64,000 nucleotides of DNA from Bradyrhizobium sp. Arg816 (lineage in GTDB: Bacteria > Pseudomonadota > Alphaproteobacteria > Rhizobiales > Xanthobacteraceae): contig NZ_JAPRAQ010000001.1 of assembly GCF_029989365.1 (NCBI RefSeq), positions 186,001 to 250,000 on the forward strand, in the 5' to 3' direction. The notes under the pieces are model-generated. The model saw only the letters and a list, made by a program, of their open reading frames with translations, was not told the DNA's origin and made no database searches. How positions within the stretch are numbered: the first letter of the stretch is position 1; the number at the start of each line of letters is the position of its first letter. Of this stretch, positions 1 to 10,164 are shown in pieces. The translations under genes were made by a program, and so were the position numbers.

Positions 1-389
1 GGCAAATAGGAATCATAGACCGGCTGGAAGCAGACCACCTCGTCGCCGGGCTGGACCACCGCGAGGATCGCCGAGGTCAGCGCCTCGGTGCCGCCGGAGG
101 TGACCATCACCTCGCTCATCGGATCGAGCTTGAGGCCGTGCCAGTGACCGTAATGGGTCGCGATCGCCTGACGCAGCTCCGGCAGGCCCATCATCGAGGG
201 GTACTGGTTGTAGCCGTTCAGCGAGGCATCGGCCGCGGCGCGGCGGATGTCCTCAGGCCCGGGATCATCAGGAAAGCCCTGGCCGAGATTGATGGCGTTG
301 TTGTCGCGCGCGGCCTGCGACATCGCCTCGAAGATGGTGACGGGAAGGTCGGCAAAGACCTTGTTCAGCGAGGAGCTCTTGGTCGTCAT
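1..389 (-). CDS. PLP-dependent aminotransferase, class I/II (3' end cut by window)
   Basis: Only the N-terminal 129 codons are inside the window. My translation begins MTTKSSSLNK and contains INLGQGFPD, YNQYPSMMGLPELR and VTSGGTEALTSAI, the substrate-loop and PLP phosphate-contact regions of fold-type I aminotransferases (YbdL/kynurenine-aminotransferase-like branch). The catalytic lysine lies beyond the window, so substrate cannot be assigned. It starts 7 nt after the stop of the rhodanese gene on the same strand, so the two are probably cotranscribed. Confidence 0.85.
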   Translation of the reverse strand, partial: MTTKSSSLNKVFADLPVTIFEAMSQAARDNNAINLGQGFPDDPGPEDIRRAAADASLNGYNQYPSMMGLPELRQAIATHYGHWHGLKLDPMSEVMVTSGGTEALTSAILAVVQPGDEVVCFQPVYDSYL

Positions 390-396
390 CGCGAGG

Positions 397-723
397 TCAG
401 CCACCGACCTTGCTGGGAAGACCCGCCGCCTTCCAGCCCAGCATGCCGCCGGCCAGATGCTTGTCATAAGGCAGCCCCGCCGCCTGCGCCGCGAGCGAGG
501 CCGTCACCGAGCGTTTTCCGGAGCGGCAGGCGAACACGACCTCTTTGCCCTGGGGATCGGGGATCGCCTTGGGATCGAAGGTCGAGAGCGGCACGACAAC
601 GCCGTAGGGATATGCCTCGGCCTCGACCTCGTTCGGCTCGCGCACGTCGACGAGGAGATAGCGCCCTTCCGCGACACCCTTGGAGACCTCGTCCGGGGTC
701 AGATCCTGTACCTGGTTTGCCAC
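397..723 (-). CDS. Single-domain rhodanese-like protein
   Basis: The 108-aa product is one rhodanese domain: VDVREPNEVE near the N-terminal third and the active-site loop CRSGKRS, whose Cys would carry the persulfide, followed by GGMLGWKAAGLP, the usual C-terminal signature. Small rhodaneses move sulfane sulfur or bind thiol ligands in the cytoplasm. I chose the GTG at 723 because GGAGG lies 5 nt upstream of it; the upstream ATG at 801 gives 26 extra residues with no domain match. It is followed after 7 nt by the aminotransferase gene, suggesting an operon. Confidence 0.85.
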   Translation of the reverse strand: MANQVQDLTPDEVSKGVAEGRYLLVDVREPNEVEAEAYPYGVVVPLSTFDPKAIPDPQGKEVVFACRSGKRSVTASLAAQAAGLPYDKHLAGGMLGWKAAGLPSKVGG

Positions 724-917
724 ATCATCCTCCAACGTCCGAGCCTGCGCCGGAGCGATCCCGGCGGGCGGCAACCTCGCCTCTCGGCAGGCGAAAATCA
801 AGCGCTACAAAGGCTTGAGCTGCATGCCGCAAGTTAAAGCTAAATCGCAGCGACTTGAAGTGCAGCTTTCAGGATGCCTGAAACTCCTGCTCCGCATCCC
901 ACCACGCGCTCGGTGTC

Positions 918-1022
918 ATTCCCCGCGGAAGCGGGGAATCTAGTACGCCGCGGCTTCTCGGTTCTAGCCGCGCCGTCTCTGGAATACTGGGTCGCCCGGT
1001 CAAGCCGGGCGACGACAGCGGG
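918..1022 (-). repeat. Intergenic mosaic palindromic repeat, copy 1
   Basis: This lies in the 303-nt gap between the rhodanese and the first kup gene. It contains two perfect hairpins: a 9-bp stem with a GGAA loop at 918-939, and GTCGCCCGG-TCAAG-CCGGGCGAC at 991-1013. Between them is a unique spacer. The reverse complement of the whole block matches 14141-14240 in order and in most bases, so this is a dispersed element rather than a simple terminator. The 991-1013 hairpin sits just after the kup stop at 1027 and could end that transcript. I see no gene in 724-1026. Confidence 0.8.
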
Positions 1023-1026
1023 GGAA

Positions 1027-2955
1027 CTAGATCGTCACCTGCGTTCCAACCTCGACGACGCGGCCGGAGGGGATCTGGAAATAGTCGGTGGCGTCGTTGG
1101 CGGAGCGGCTGAGCGAGATGAACAGCCGGTCCTGCCAGCGCGGCATGCCGGAATGGGCGGCGGGCTTGAGCGCCCTCCGCGACAGGAAGAACGAGGTCGA
1201 CATGATGTCGAACTGCCAGCCGAGCTTGCGGGCGATCGCAAGCGCTTTCGGCACATTGGGCGATTCCATGAAGCCGAACTTCAGCGTCACCTTGGAGAAG
1301 GTCGGTGAGATCTGCTCCAGCCTCACGCGCTCGGCCGGATCAATCCGCGGAGTCTGCGCGGTCTCGATGGTGAGAATGACATTCTTCTCATGCAGCACTT
1401 TGTAGTGCTTCAGACTATGCATCAGCGCGGTCGGGGCGCTGAGCGGATCCGAGGTCAGGAACACCGCGGTGCCGGGCACGCGCTGCGGCGGCCGTTTCTC
1501 CAGCATCGCCACGAGGTCGGCGAGCGGGAATTCGAGCTTGCGCGACTTCTCGAACAGCAGCCGGCTGCCGCGCCGCCACGTGTACATCAGGATGATCATG
1601 AGCGCGCCGAGCGCGAGCGGCACCCAGCCGCCCTCGAACACCTTGAGCAGGTTGGCGGCGAGGAAGGTCAGGTCGAGGAACAGGAACGGCACGATCAGGG
1701 CGGCGGCGGCGAACGGCGACCACTTCCAGACCTTCCAGATCACGACGAAACCCATCATCGCCGTGACCACCATGGTCCCGGTGACAGAGATGCCATAGGC
1801 CGACGCCAGCGCGCTGGAGGAGCGGAACAGCAGCACCAGCAGCACCACCGCGACCAGCAGAAGCTGGTTGATGCGCGGGATGAAGATCTGGCCCGAATGA
1901 GCTTCAGACGTATGGCGAATTTCGAAGCGCGGCAGCAACCCGAGCTGAATCGCCTGGCGCGTCAGCGAATAGGCACCGGTGATGACGGCCTGGCTCGCGA
2001 TCACCGTGGCAGCGGTGGCGAGAACGACCATGCAGCCGCGGAAAAAGCCTTGCGGGAACAGCTGGAAGAACGGGCTCACGATCGCGCCGGGATCGCCGAG
2101 GACGAGAGCGCCCTGCCCCAGATAGTTCAGCGCCAGCGACGGCAGCACGATGAACAGCCAGGCGGTCTGGATCGGCCGCTTGCCGAAATGGCCGAGGTCG
2201 GCATAGAGCGCCTCGGCACCGGTGACCGCCAGGAACACCGCGCCCAGCGTCACGAAACCGATGATGCCATGGTGGAACATGAAGGACACGGCGTAGAGCG
2301 GGTTCAGCGCGAACAGCACCTGCGGCTGCTCGATGATCGGGTGGATGGCCGCGATCGCGATCACCGCGAACCAGACGCACATCACGGGACCGAAGAACGC
2401 GGCGACGCGGGCGGTGCCGCGCGACTGCACGGCGAACAGGCCGACCAGGATGATCACGGTCAACGGAACGATGTAAGGCTCGAAGTGCAGGGTGATATCC
2501 TTCATGCCTTCGATGGCCGATAGCACCGAAAGCGCCGGCGTGATCACGGCGTCGCCGTAGAACAGGGCGCCGGAAATGATGCCGAGCAGGACGATGGTCG
2601 CCCCGCCGGTGCCGACCGCGCGCTGGGCCAGCGCCATCAGCGCCAGCGTGCCGCCCTCGCCATTGTTGTCGGCGCGGAGCAGGATCACGACGTATTTGAG
2701 CGTCACCACGACGATGAGCGCCCACAGGATCAGCGAGAGCACGCCAAGCACGGCTGCCGGCGTCGGCACCCCCTCCGCGCCCGAGGCCGCCATCACCGCC
2801 TCGCGGAACGCGTAGAGCGGGCTGGTGCCGATATCGCCGTAGACGACGCCGATGCTGCCGAGCGTCAGCGCACCGAAACGGGCGGTGGTGTGGGCTTCGC
2901 CATGCCCATTGGCCGCCGCCGTTTCCGGGGCGGAAATCGCTACGTCACTTGTCAT
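1027..2955 (-). CDS. kup: Kup-type potassium uptake protein (copy 1)
   Basis: The 642-aa protein is a full-length KUP/HAK/KT transporter of the inner membrane that imports K+ with protons. The family signature [18 protein letters not shown] is near residue 35, followed by about twelve hydrophobic segments to residue 450 and a soluble C-terminal region ending in [12 protein letters not shown]. It is a tandem paralogue of the next upstream gene, with the same C-terminus and 140 nt between them, so cotranscription is possible. The first ATG gives a normal-length protein. Nothing is truncated. Confidence 0.95.
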   Translation of the reverse strand: MTSDVAISAPETAAANGHGEAHTTARFGALTLGSIGVVYGDIGTSPLYAFREAVMAASGAEGVPTPAAVLGVLSLILWALIVVVTLKYVVILLRADNNGEGGTLALMALAQRAVGTGGATIVLLGIISGALFYGDAVITPALSVLSAIEGMKDITLHFEPYIVPLTVIILVGLFAVQSRGTARVAAFFGPVMCVWFAVIAIAAIHPIIEQPQVLFALNPLYAVSFMFHHGIIGFVTLGAVFLAVTGAEALYADLGHFGKRPIQTAWLFIVLPSLALNYLGQGALVLGDPGAIVSPFFQLFPQGFFRGCMVVLATAATVIASQAVITGAYSLTRQAIQLGLLPRFEIRHTSEAHSGQIFIPRINQLLLVAVVLLVLLFRSSSALASAYGISVTGTMVVTAMMGFVVIWKVWKWSPFAAAALIVPFLFLDLTFLAANLLKVFEGGWVPLALGALMIILMYTWRRGSRLLFEKSRKLEFPLADLVAMLEKRPPQRVPGTAVFLTSDPLSAPTALMHSLKHYKVLHEKNVILTIETAQTPRIDPAERVRLEQISPTFSKVTLKFGFMESPNVPKALAIARKLGWQFDIMSTSFFLSRRALKPAAHSGMPRWQDRLFISLSRSANDATDYFQIPSGRVVEVGTQVTI

Positions 2956-3061
2956 GGGAGAGCCCAGTGGCCTCTAGAATGCTTCGCTGCACAACGGCGG
3001 AAGAGCGCGCGGCTTATAGTCCTGCGCTGCCGGCATAGCCTAGCCCGATTTTGGGCCCTTG

Positions 3062-3080
3062 CCATGCGAAATTTGCATGG
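3062..3080. other. Hairpin between the two kup genes
   Basis: CCATGC and GCATGG form a perfect 6-bp stem with a 7-nt AT-rich loop in the 140-nt space between the kup genes. No U-run follows, so it is not a classic terminator. It could be an RNA processing or stabilising structure between tandem cistrons. Confidence 0.4.
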
Positions 3081-3095
3081 ATTGGCCAATTGCGT

Positions 3096-4994
3096 TCAGA
3101 TGGTGACTTGGGTGCCGACTTCAACCACCCGCCCGGTCGGAATCTGGAAATAGTCGGTGGCGTCGTTGGCGGACCGGCTCAGCGCAATGAAGAGGTGATC
3201 CTGCCACAGCGGCATGCCCGACTGGGCCGAGGCCTTGAGCGACCTTCGCGACACGAAGAACGACGTCGACATGATGTCGAACTGCCAACCCTGCTTGCGG
3301 GCGATCGCCAGCGCCTTCGGCACGTTCGGCTGCTCCATGTAGCCGAAGCGCAGCCTGACCTTGGAGAACTTGTCGCTGATCTTCTCCATGCGGAACCGCT
3401 CGGACAGGTCGACCCGCGGCGTATGCGCGGTCTCGATGGTCAGGACCACGTTGTGCTCGTGCAGCACCTTGTTGTGCTTGAGATTGTGCAGCAGCGCGGT
3501 CGGCACGAAGGCGGGATCGCTGGTCAGGAACACCGCGGTGCCCTTGACGATGTGCGGCGGGCGCTTCTCGAGGCTGCGGATCAGATCGTCGAGCGGCACC
3601 TCGATCCGGCGCGTCTTCTGGAGCAGGATGCCGGTCCCCTTGCGCCAGGTCCAGATCGTCCCGGCCATGGCCGCGCCAAACAGCAGTGGCACCCAGGCGC
3701 CCTCGAGCAGCTTGAGCAAATTGGCGCTGAAGAAGCTGATGTCTACGACAACGAATGGAACGATCACCGCCGCAGCCGTCGCGGCGCGCCAGTTCCACAG
3801 TTTCCAGATCACGACGAAGCCCATGACGCCGTCGGCGACCATGGTGGTGGAGACCGCGATGCCGTAGGCCGAAGCCAGATTGCTGGGGGTGTGGAACAAC
3901 AGCACGAGCAACATCACGCCGATCAGCAGCAGCCGATTGACACGCGGCAGATAGATCTGGCCAGCATGGGTCTCGGAGGTGTAGCGCACTTCGAAGCGCG
4001 GCAGGAGGCCAAGCTGCACCGCCTGATAGACCAGCGAATAGGCGCCGGTGATCACGGCCTGGCTCGCGATCACGGTCGCCGCGGTCGCAAGTCCAACCAG
4101 CGGCAGCACCAGACTCTCGGGCACCATGCGATAGAACGAATGCTCGATCGCACTGGGATCGGACAGCACCAGCGCGCCCTGCCCGAAATAGTTGATCAGG
4201 AGCGCGGGCAGCACGAAGAACATCCAGGCCGACTGGATCGGCTTGCGGCCGAAATGGCCGAGATCGGCGTAGAGCGCCTCGCCGCCCGTCACCGCCAGGA
4301 ACACGGCGCCGAGCGTCACCAGGCCGATCGTGCCGTGCGACAGCAGGAATTGCAGCGCGTAATAGGGATTGATGGCCGCCAGCACCGACGGATCGTCGGC
4401 GATGTGCACGGCGCCCATCACCGCAAGAACGGTGAACCAGACCACCATCACCGGCCCGAAGGCCGAGGCCACCAGCGCCGTCCCCTTGCTCTGGACCGCG
4501 AACAGCAACACCAGGATGATGACGGTGAGCGGCACGACATAGTGTTCGAAGGCGGGGGTCACGAGCTTCAGACCCTCGACAGCCGACAGCACCGAGATGG
4601 CCGGCGTGATCATGGAATCGCCGATGAACATGGAGGCGCCGACCACGCCGAGTGCGAGCAGGAACCAGCTTCGTCGCCCGAGCGCGCGCTGGCCGAGCGC
4701 CATCAGCGAGAGCGTGCCGCCCTCCCCGTTATTGTCGGCGCGCAGCAGCAGCAGGACGTATTTGGCGGTGACGACGATAAAGAGCGCCCAGAGGATCAGC
4801 GAGAGCACGCCGAGCACCATGACCCGCGAGACCGGCTCGCCATGGGTCGCAGCCTTGACCGCCTCGTGGAATGCGTACAGCGGCGAGGTGCCGATATCGC
4901 CGAAGACAACGCCGATGCTTCCGAGCGTCAGGCCCCAGAAACCCGAGGTGACGGGCCCGTCCTGAGCGTCGGTCGATGTGATGCTCGCCGTCAT
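3096..4994 (-). CDS. kup: Kup-type potassium uptake protein (copy 2)
   Basis: This is a second full-length KUP transporter, 632 aa from the ATG at 4994, with [18 protein letters not shown] near residue 30 and the same predicted membrane layout and C-terminal end ([12 protein letters not shown]) as the downstream copy. An in-frame ATG further upstream (5078) adds 28 basic, poorly conserved residues, so I used the internal ATG that aligns with the paralogue. Side-by-side kup genes suggest a duplication followed by divergence, perhaps in K+ affinity or in expression. The 274 nt upstream of it hold no gene I can support. Confidence 0.94.
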   Translation of the reverse strand: MTASITSTDAQDGPVTSGFWGLTLGSIGVVFGDIGTSPLYAFHEAVKAATHGEPVSRVMVLGVLSLILWALFIVVTAKYVLLLLRADNNGEGGTLSLMALGQRALGRRSWFLLALGVVGASMFIGDSMITPAISVLSAVEGLKLVTPAFEHYVVPLTVIILVLLFAVQSKGTALVASAFGPVMVVWFTVLAVMGAVHIADDPSVLAAINPYYALQFLLSHGTIGLVTLGAVFLAVTGGEALYADLGHFGRKPIQSAWMFFVLPALLINYFGQGALVLSDPSAIEHSFYRMVPESLVLPLVGLATAATVIASQAVITGAYSLVYQAVQLGLLPRFEVRYTSETHAGQIYLPRVNRLLLIGVMLLVLLFHTPSNLASAYGIAVSTTMVADGVMGFVVIWKLWNWRAATAAAVIVPFVVVDISFFSANLLKLLEGAWVPLLFGAAMAGTIWTWRKGTGILLQKTRRIEVPLDDLIRSLEKRPPHIVKGTAVFLTSDPAFVPTALLHNLKHNKVLHEHNVVLTIETAHTPRVDLSERFRMEKISDKFSKVRLRFGYMEQPNVPKALAIARKQGWQFDIMSTSFFVSRRSLKASAQSGMPLWQDHLFIALSRSANDATDYFQIPTGRVVEVGTQVTI

Positions 4995-5268
4995 GTGAGA
5001 TGAGAAACGCTTCTTCCCGAGAATTGATCCGGCGCCTTTTGACCGTTCCGGCGCGCCTGTCAATCGGCACACCACCATAGCAGCCGCCGGGGCGGATGCT
5101 GTGACGGCGCAGCAACGATGATCGCTAGCGCGACGACATGCCTCAGGTAAGATGGTAGCGCAAGTGCCTAGAGCTTTCCGCTCCGAGTGAAGCGGGAACG
5201 GGCCTCGAGATTCTGAGCTTGACGGGTTTTGTTCACGCGAAACCGGCGGCCGCTTCGCGCGAAACGCT

Positions 5269-6099
5269 CTACGGCTTCAAATTCGGCGGCAGCGGCGGAT
5301 CCTCGCGCATCAGCGTGATCGTCACCCGCCGGTTGGCCGCGAGCGAGGGATCGTCCGGAAACAGCGGCTGGGTGTCCGCCTTGCCGGCGACGGCGAAGAT
5401 GTGGGATGGCGGCAGGCCCTCGCGTTCGAGGATCTGACGCACGGAATTGGCGCGATCGGCCGACAGGTCGAAGGCGCCATAGTCGCTGCGGGTCGGCACG
5501 AATCCGGCCGCGGTGTGGCCGGCGATGGAGACACGGAGCGGCGTTGCCTTCAGCGGGATCGCGAGCTTCTCGATCAGACGGCGGGTGCGGTCATACGGGA
5601 CCTTGGAGCCGTCGGCGAACATCGAGCGGCCATCCTGGTCGACGATCTCCAGGTTGAGGCCCTGCTTGGTCTCCTCGAACATGATGTGCTTGGACATCTC
5701 GGTCAGTTCCGGCATGTCCTGCAACGCCTGGCGCAGCGAGGCCGCGGCGAGCGCGAAATTGCGGTCGACCTTGATCTTCGCGCCGGACGTCTTGTCGCGG
5801 TCCTCCTGATCCGGCGTCGGCGTGTTGGAGGCGTCCTCGGGCTGGATGTGGTCGACGTTCTTCAGCCGCGGGCGGGTCGGCAGACCGTCGGACTCGACGA
5901 TACCGGCGTAGCGTGCCTCGCTCTGCACGCCGAATGCGTCGCGCATGGAGCCGGCGACGATCTTCAGCTTGTTGGCGTCCTGCGTCGAGAATGCGACGAG
6001 CATCACGAAGAAGCTCATCATCAGGCCCATCAGGTCGGCGAAGGTCACGAACCAGCCGTGACCGCCACCGTGAGCATCGCCGCGCTTCTTCTTGGCCAT
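5269..6099 (-). CDS. motB: MotB/PomB-type flagellar motor stator protein
   Basis: The 276-aa protein has a short basic N-terminus, one membrane helix ([20 protein letters not shown], residues about 16-35) with the family's proton/sodium-carrying Asp in FAD, a linker, and an OmpA-like peptidoglycan-binding domain (SIAGHTAAG..., [21 protein letters not shown]). It would anchor the stator to the cell wall and pair with the MotA protein encoded 24 nt upstream. Ion specificity cannot be read from the sequence. No other flagellar gene lies in the window, so this is a stator pair away from the main flagellar cluster. Confidence 0.92.
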   Translation of the reverse strand: MAKKKRGDAHGGGHGWFVTFADLMGLMMSFFVMLVAFSTQDANKLKIVAGSMRDAFGVQSEARYAGIVESDGLPTRPRLKNVDHIQPEDASNTPTPDQEDRDKTSGAKIKVDRNFALAAASLRQALQDMPELTEMSKHIMFEETKQGLNLEIVDQDGRSMFADGSKVPYDRTRRLIEKLAIPLKATPLRVSIAGHTAAGFVPTRSDYGAFDLSADRANSVRQILEREGLPPSHIFAVAGKADTQPLFPDDPSLAANRRVTITLMREDPPLPPNLKP

Positions 6100-6123
6100 C
6101 TCTCGAGATCCCGGGCGGCGGCG

Positions 6124-6897
6124 TTACGCCGGCACCGGCTCGCCTTCGGCGTGGCGATGCTTCTCCGGCAGATAGGCCAGCAGCATTTCGCGCACGAGCG
6201 TCGGGCTCTTGGAGTCGCGGATCATCAGGATGCCGTCGATGATCAGCGTGCGGTTGGTTTCCTCGTCGAGCAGCTTGCCGTGCAGCTTGTCCGCGATCGG
6301 CAGACAGAACAGGTTCGCGACGAGCGCACCGTAGAGGGTTGCGAGCAGCGCGGTCGCCATGAACGGACCGAGCTTGGAGGGATCGGTCATGTTGGCGAAC
6401 ATCTGCACCATGCCGATCAGGGTGCCGATCATGCCGAAGGCCGGGGCGCAGTCGCCGATGGCGCGGTAGATCTTGCTGCCTTCGTCCAAGTGCATGAGGA
6501 AGTTGTCGCGGTCACGCTCGAGATTGTCGCGGATGAAGTCGAGGTCGTAGCCGTCGGCGACGTAGCGGATGCCCTTGGCCAGGAACGGCTCGTCGGTCTC
6601 GACCTTTTCGAGGCCGACCGGGCCCTGCTTGCGGGCGATCTCGGCGATGCGGGCGAGCTCGTCGACGAGGTCGTGCGCCGACAAGCGGCTCATGGTGAAA
6701 GCGAACTTGGCGCCGAGCGGAAGGCCGTGCAGGAGCGCGCTGAGCGGAAAGCGGATCATGGTGGCCGAGACCGAGCCGCCGAAGATGATGATCATGGCAT
6801 GTTCGGAGATGAACATGTGGAGGTCGCCGCCCATGAAGATCATCGCCGTAATGACGATGATGCCCGCAATGAGCCCGACGCTCGTCATGATATCCAT
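6124..6897 (-). CDS. motA: MotA/PomA-type flagellar motor stator protein
   Basis: The 257-aa protein has four hydrophobic segments: two near the N-terminus (VGLIAGIIVITAMIF and MIIIFGGSVSATM) and two after the large cytoplasmic loop (APAFGMIGTLIGMVQMF and ATALLATLYGALVANLF). The latter carry the conserved Pro and Gly-Thr signatures of MotA/ExbB proteins. The short length is closer to PomA than to 290-aa MotA. I chose the ATG at 6897 because GGAG precedes it by 7 nt; the TTG four codons upstream overlaps that Shine-Dalgarno sequence. motB follows after 24 nt, a two-gene operon. Confidence 0.92.
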   Translation of the reverse strand: MDIMTSVGLIAGIIVITAMIFMGGDLHMFISEHAMIIIFGGSVSATMIRFPLSALLHGLPLGAKFAFTMSRLSAHDLVDELARIAEIARKQGPVGLEKVETDEPFLAKGIRYVADGYDLDFIRDNLERDRDNFLMHLDEGSKIYRAIGDCAPAFGMIGTLIGMVQMFANMTDPSKLGPFMATALLATLYGALVANLFCLPIADKLHGKLLDEETNRTLIIDGILMIRDSKSPTLVREMLLAYLPEKHRHAEGEPVPA

Positions 6898-7123
6898 GGG
6901 ACACTCCAACGCGAACGCAACAACGGCCGTCCTGGCCGCTGGCGCGGCCCAACCCCGAACCGCATCGGAAACCCTAGAGTGCCGCCCTTAAAGCCGCGTA
7001 AAGGTTAAGTTGAGCCGGGGCGCCAAACCGGTGCAGCGCGCTGACAGGACGCCGGCTTTGCCCGCGACCGACCGGAATCTCAACACTTCGCTAACCATGA
7101 TTGCGGCGCGCCAGGACGGCAGC

Positions 7124-7948
7124 TCAGGACGAAAGCCCGGTCAGCTCGCGGCTGAGCGCGCGCAGGCGCCTGCGCGCGCCGGCATCGTAGGCCTGCGGAT
7201 TGGCGCGCGTCTCGTTCATGCCGTTGAAGAACAGTCCGCTCTTGCCGGCGACATCGTCGCCTTCGACGAGGTGCAGGATCGCCGCACCGCCCTGCTCCAC
7301 CGTCGAGATCGGCGTGATGCCGCCGGCGCGCACCATCGTGGTGTTCATGTAGGTCGCCGGATGCAGCGCGTTGACGGTGATGCCCATGCGTTTCACGTCC
7401 TCCGCGAAATCGATGGTGAACATGATCTGCGCGAGCTTGCTCTGGGCGTAGGCACGTGAACCGCTGTAGCCCTTGCTGATCATGACGTCCTCGAAATCGA
7501 TCGGATGCTGACCGAGGGAGGCAACATTGACGACGCGCGAAGGTGCTGCAGACTTCAACAGCGGCAGCAGCAGGTGCGCAAGCAGGAAGCCCGAGAGGTA
7601 ATTCACCGCAAAGCGCAGTTCGTAGCCGTCCGGGCTCTCCTGCCGTTGCGGTCCGTCGTTCTGCGAGCCGATGCCGGCGTTGCTGACGAACACATCGAGA
7701 CGCCAGTGATCGCGGATAACGGCCGCTGCGAGCTCTCGCGTGCCCGACATCGACGATAGATCGGCCTGGTAGAATGTCGGCGCGGCGTGGCCGGCCTGCA
7801 CGATCTGGTCGATCAGCGCGTTCGCGCGCACGGCATCTCGGCCGTGGATCAGGACCCTCGCACCTGCTTCGGCCAGCCGGCGCGCGACGTGGCGGCCGAC
7901 GCCGTCCGTCGAACCGGTGATCAGGGCGGTTTTGCCAGTCATCTTCAT
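7124..7948 (-). CDS. Short-chain dehydrogenase/reductase
   Basis: The 274-aa protein shows the classical SDR set: TGSTDGVG nucleotide-binding motif at the N-terminus, SNAG, VNVASLG for the catalytic Ser, and YAQSK for the catalytic Tyr and Lys. It would oxidise or reduce a hydroxyl/carbonyl group with NAD(P)(H) in the cytoplasm; the sequence resembles retinol-dehydrogenase-like SDRs, but the substrate is unknown. The ATG at 7948 has GGAGG 7 nt upstream, so the longer reading frame to 8074 is not used. It is divergent from the next small membrane gene. Confidence 0.9.
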   Translation of the reverse strand: MKMTGKTALITGSTDGVGRHVARRLAEAGARVLIHGRDAVRANALIDQIVQAGHAAPTFYQADLSSMSGTRELAAAVIRDHWRLDVFVSNAGIGSQNDGPQRQESPDGYELRFAVNYLSGFLLAHLLLPLLKSAAPSRVVNVASLGQHPIDFEDVMISKGYSGSRAYAQSKLAQIMFTIDFAEDVKRMGITVNALHPATYMNTTMVRAGGITPISTVEQGGAAILHLVEGDDVAGKSGLFFNGMNETRANPQAYDAGARRRLRALSRELTGLSS

Positions 7949-8048
7949 TGTGCGTCCTCCGACTGCGGCCCTGCGCCACATCCGCGACGAGAGATCATGC
8001 AGTATTCTATTGCCGGGCGGCATGCTCCATCGCAGGAGCCGTTTTGCC

Positions 8049-8342
8049 ATGTTGACGCTGTTCGGTCTTCTCACCGCGCTGCCCGCGGTACTGGCGCTCC
8101 ACCTGCTCGAACCAGGCCTCGTCCTGCCGGCGTTCAGCGTCTTGCTGTTTGTCGAGGCGGGCTTTGCCGTGATCGCAGCGCGCTTGATTCACGTCCCTGA
8201 TGATGCCGACGACATCACCCTCTGGGATCTCGCCGGCGGCTTCACCCTGATCGGGTGCGCCGCCGCAGTGTTCGGCGAGCCGGATCAGGCCGCCCTGTTT
8301 CTGACGGAACAGGGCGGCCCGCGGCCGGCAAGCCGGCCGTAA
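8049..8342 (+). CDS. Small membrane protein, unknown function
   Basis: The 97-aa product has two or three hydrophobic segments (LTLFGLLTALPAVLALHLL, AFSVLLFVEAGFAVIAARLI and GGFTLIGCAAAVF) and an acidic loop VPDDADD between them. I do not recognise a family. I chose the ATG at 8049 because the peptide upstream of it is arginine-rich and belongs to the divergent SDR promoter region. It converges on the RraA-family gene. Confidence 0.6.
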   Translation: MLTLFGLLTALPAVLALHLLEPGLVLPAFSVLLFVEAGFAVIAARLIHVPDDADDITLWDLAGGFTLIGCAAAVFGEPDQAALFLTEQGGPRPASRP

Positions 8343-8358
8343 GTCGTTCGGTCGCCCC

Positions 8359-9078
8359 TCAGTGAATCTCCGCCGAGCGCTTCAGCGCGGCTTTCAACTT
8401 CTCCAGCGAGAAGTCGGGGCTGCGCGCGATCTCCAGGATCGGCGTCTCGCGGCGGCCGCAGAGCTCGGCGGCCTCGGGCAGCTTTGCCGCGATGTCGAGC
8501 GGGATCACGATGGCGCCGTGCTGGTCGGCATGGATCAGATCGTCGGACTTCACGGTCATGCCGGCGACGCGCACCTCGCCGCCGAAGCTTTCCGCATGCA
8601 CCCAGGCATGCGACGGGCCGATCGAGCCGGCCAGCGCCTGGAAGCCCGGGGCCCATTGCGGGATGTCGCGAATCGAGCCGTCGGTGATGACACCGAGGCA
8701 GCCGAGCGCTTTGTGCACGTTGCTCTGCACCTCGCCCCAGAACGCGCCGTAGCCGACGTCGGGGCCGTCAATGTCCTGGATCACCGAGATGCGCGGACCG
8801 TGGCCGGTGCCGACATATTCGTAATATTCGATGCGGCGCTTGGACTGCTCTTCGGCCGGCAGCGAGGACTTCAGCACCGAGCGGATCGCAACCGTGCGGG
8901 CGTAGCCGACGATCGGCGGCAGGTCGGGAAATGGGCAGACCAGTTGCTTGGTGGTGTAGCCGATCAACCGGCGCTCGGGCGCCACGATCTCCATGGCATT
9001 GCAGATCGTCGGGGTGTCATAGCGGCCCAGCGCTTCGAGGACGGAAGCGGGCAGCGGCCCGGTCGCTTTATCAGTCAC
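8359..9078 (-). CDS. RraA-family protein (HMG/CHA aldolase-like)
   Basis: The 239-aa protein belongs to the RraA / 4-hydroxy-4-methyl-2-oxoglutarate aldolase-like fold. The GVITDGSIRD motif supplies the Arg and Asp that in the aldolases bind substrate and the divalent metal, and DLIHADQHGAIVIP is the usual following strand. Family members are either pyruvate aldolases of aromatic catabolism or RNase E inhibitors, and sequence alone does not separate these. No catabolic genes flank it, so a specific reaction is not assigned. Confidence 0.8.
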   Translation of the reverse strand: MTDKATGPLPASVLEALGRYDTPTICNAMEIVAPERRLIGYTTKQLVCPFPDLPPIVGYARTVAIRSVLKSSLPAEEQSKRRIEYYEYVGTGHGPRISVIQDIDGPDVGYGAFWGEVQSNVHKALGCLGVITDGSIRDIPQWAPGFQALAGSIGPSHAWVHAESFGGEVRVAGMTVKSDDLIHADQHGAIVIPLDIAAKLPEAAELCGRRETPILEIARSPDFSLEKLKAALKRSAEIH

Positions 9079-9199
9079 GGCGTTCTCTCCCAGATTGGCG
9101 GCCGCTGTTGGCGCGGTGCCGCCGGCACAGGGCGATATAGCCGAGATCGGGCTTCAACCCAACTCGGCCGCCTTCATGGCAGATATCCGCGAAAACCGC

Positions 9200-10084
9200 T
9201 CAGTGCAGCCGTCCGGGCCGGTCGTCGTCGTCGTGCGGCGGCTCCGACAAATTGGCCAGCGTCGGCGCCGAAGGCGGCGACGGGACCTCGCCTCCCGACG
9301 GCGCAGTGGCCGCCATCGCGCGCGCCTGGTCGCGATAGGATTTGTAGCCGAGCGGCAAACCGAGCAGATACAGCACCGTGCCGATCGACAGCACGTGCCA
9401 GGGATAGGCAATCAGGATAGCGATGAAGACGATCACCGCGACGAACGCCGGCAGCACCAGCTCGGGCGGCACGCGCATGCGCTTGGTCTTGCCGGAGAAT
9501 ACCGGCAGACGCGACACCATCAGGAAGGCGATCAAGAGCGTATAGGCCGCCGTCACCGCCGCGGGCAGCCGGCCGAGATCGAGAAACGCGATATAGATCG
9601 GCAGCAGCACGGTGATCGCGCCGGCGGGCGCCGGCACGCCGGTGAAGAAATTGGCGGCGAAGGCCGGTTTGTTCGGATCGTCCATGGTGGCGTTGAAGCG
9701 CGCCAGCCTCAAGCCCCCGGAGATCGCAAACACCATGGCGGCGATCCAGCCGGCATTGCCGAGCTCGTGCAACTGCCAGAAGTACAGCATCAGGCCGGGC
9801 GCCACGCCGAAATTGACGAAGTCGGCGAGGCTGTCGAGCTCGGCGCCGAACTTGGACTGGCCCTTGATCATGCGCGCGACGCGGCCATCGATGCCGTCGA
9901 GGGCAGCCGCGAACACGATGGCATAGACCGCGAGCGTCATCCGCCCCTCGATCGACAGCCGGATCGAGGTCAGGCCGGCGCAGATCGCCAGCAGCGTGAT
10001 GACGTTGGGCACCAACATCCGCACCGGGATCGGGCGGAACCGCCGGCGGCGGACGTCAGGGTCTTTAAGATCATAGGGCGTCAT
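9200..10084 (-). CDS. pssA: CDP-diacylglycerol-serine O-phosphatidyltransferase
   Basis: This inner-membrane enzyme makes phosphatidylserine from CDP-diacylglycerol and L-serine. The CDP-alcohol phosphotransferase signature DG-x2-AR-x8-G-x3-D-x3-D is complete (DGRVAR, then G-AEL-D-SLA-D), and about eight hydrophobic segments follow in the 294-aa chain. The next gene upstream is psd, which decarboxylates the product, so the pair completes phosphatidylethanolamine synthesis. The gap between them is 80 nt. The C-terminal tail is Pro/Asp-rich and probably cytoplasmic. Confidence 0.93.
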   Translation of the reverse strand: MTPYDLKDPDVRRRRFRPIPVRMLVPNVITLLAICAGLTSIRLSIEGRMTLAVYAIVFAAALDGIDGRVARMIKGQSKFGAELDSLADFVNFGVAPGLMLYFWQLHELGNAGWIAAMVFAISGGLRLARFNATMDDPNKPAFAANFFTGVPAPAGAITVLLPIYIAFLDLGRLPAAVTAAYTLLIAFLMVSRLPVFSGKTKRMRVPPELVLPAFVAVIVFIAILIAYPWHVLSIGTVLYLLGLPLGYKSYRDQARAMAATAPSGGEVPSPPSAPTLANLSEPPHDDDDRPGRLH

Positions 10085-10164
10085 GGCTTACCTCAAGGCG
10101 AGATATAGCAAGCCGCGTCCCCCTCCGCCATTGCGGCGGAAGGCCCTGATGCACCGACCAATGG

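Noticed and set aside
1390..5003. Long plus-strand ORFs (377 and 650 aa) across the kup genes
   Set aside because: They are antisense to highly conserved Kup proteins and have the His/Arg/Gln-rich composition of GC-rich shadow frames.
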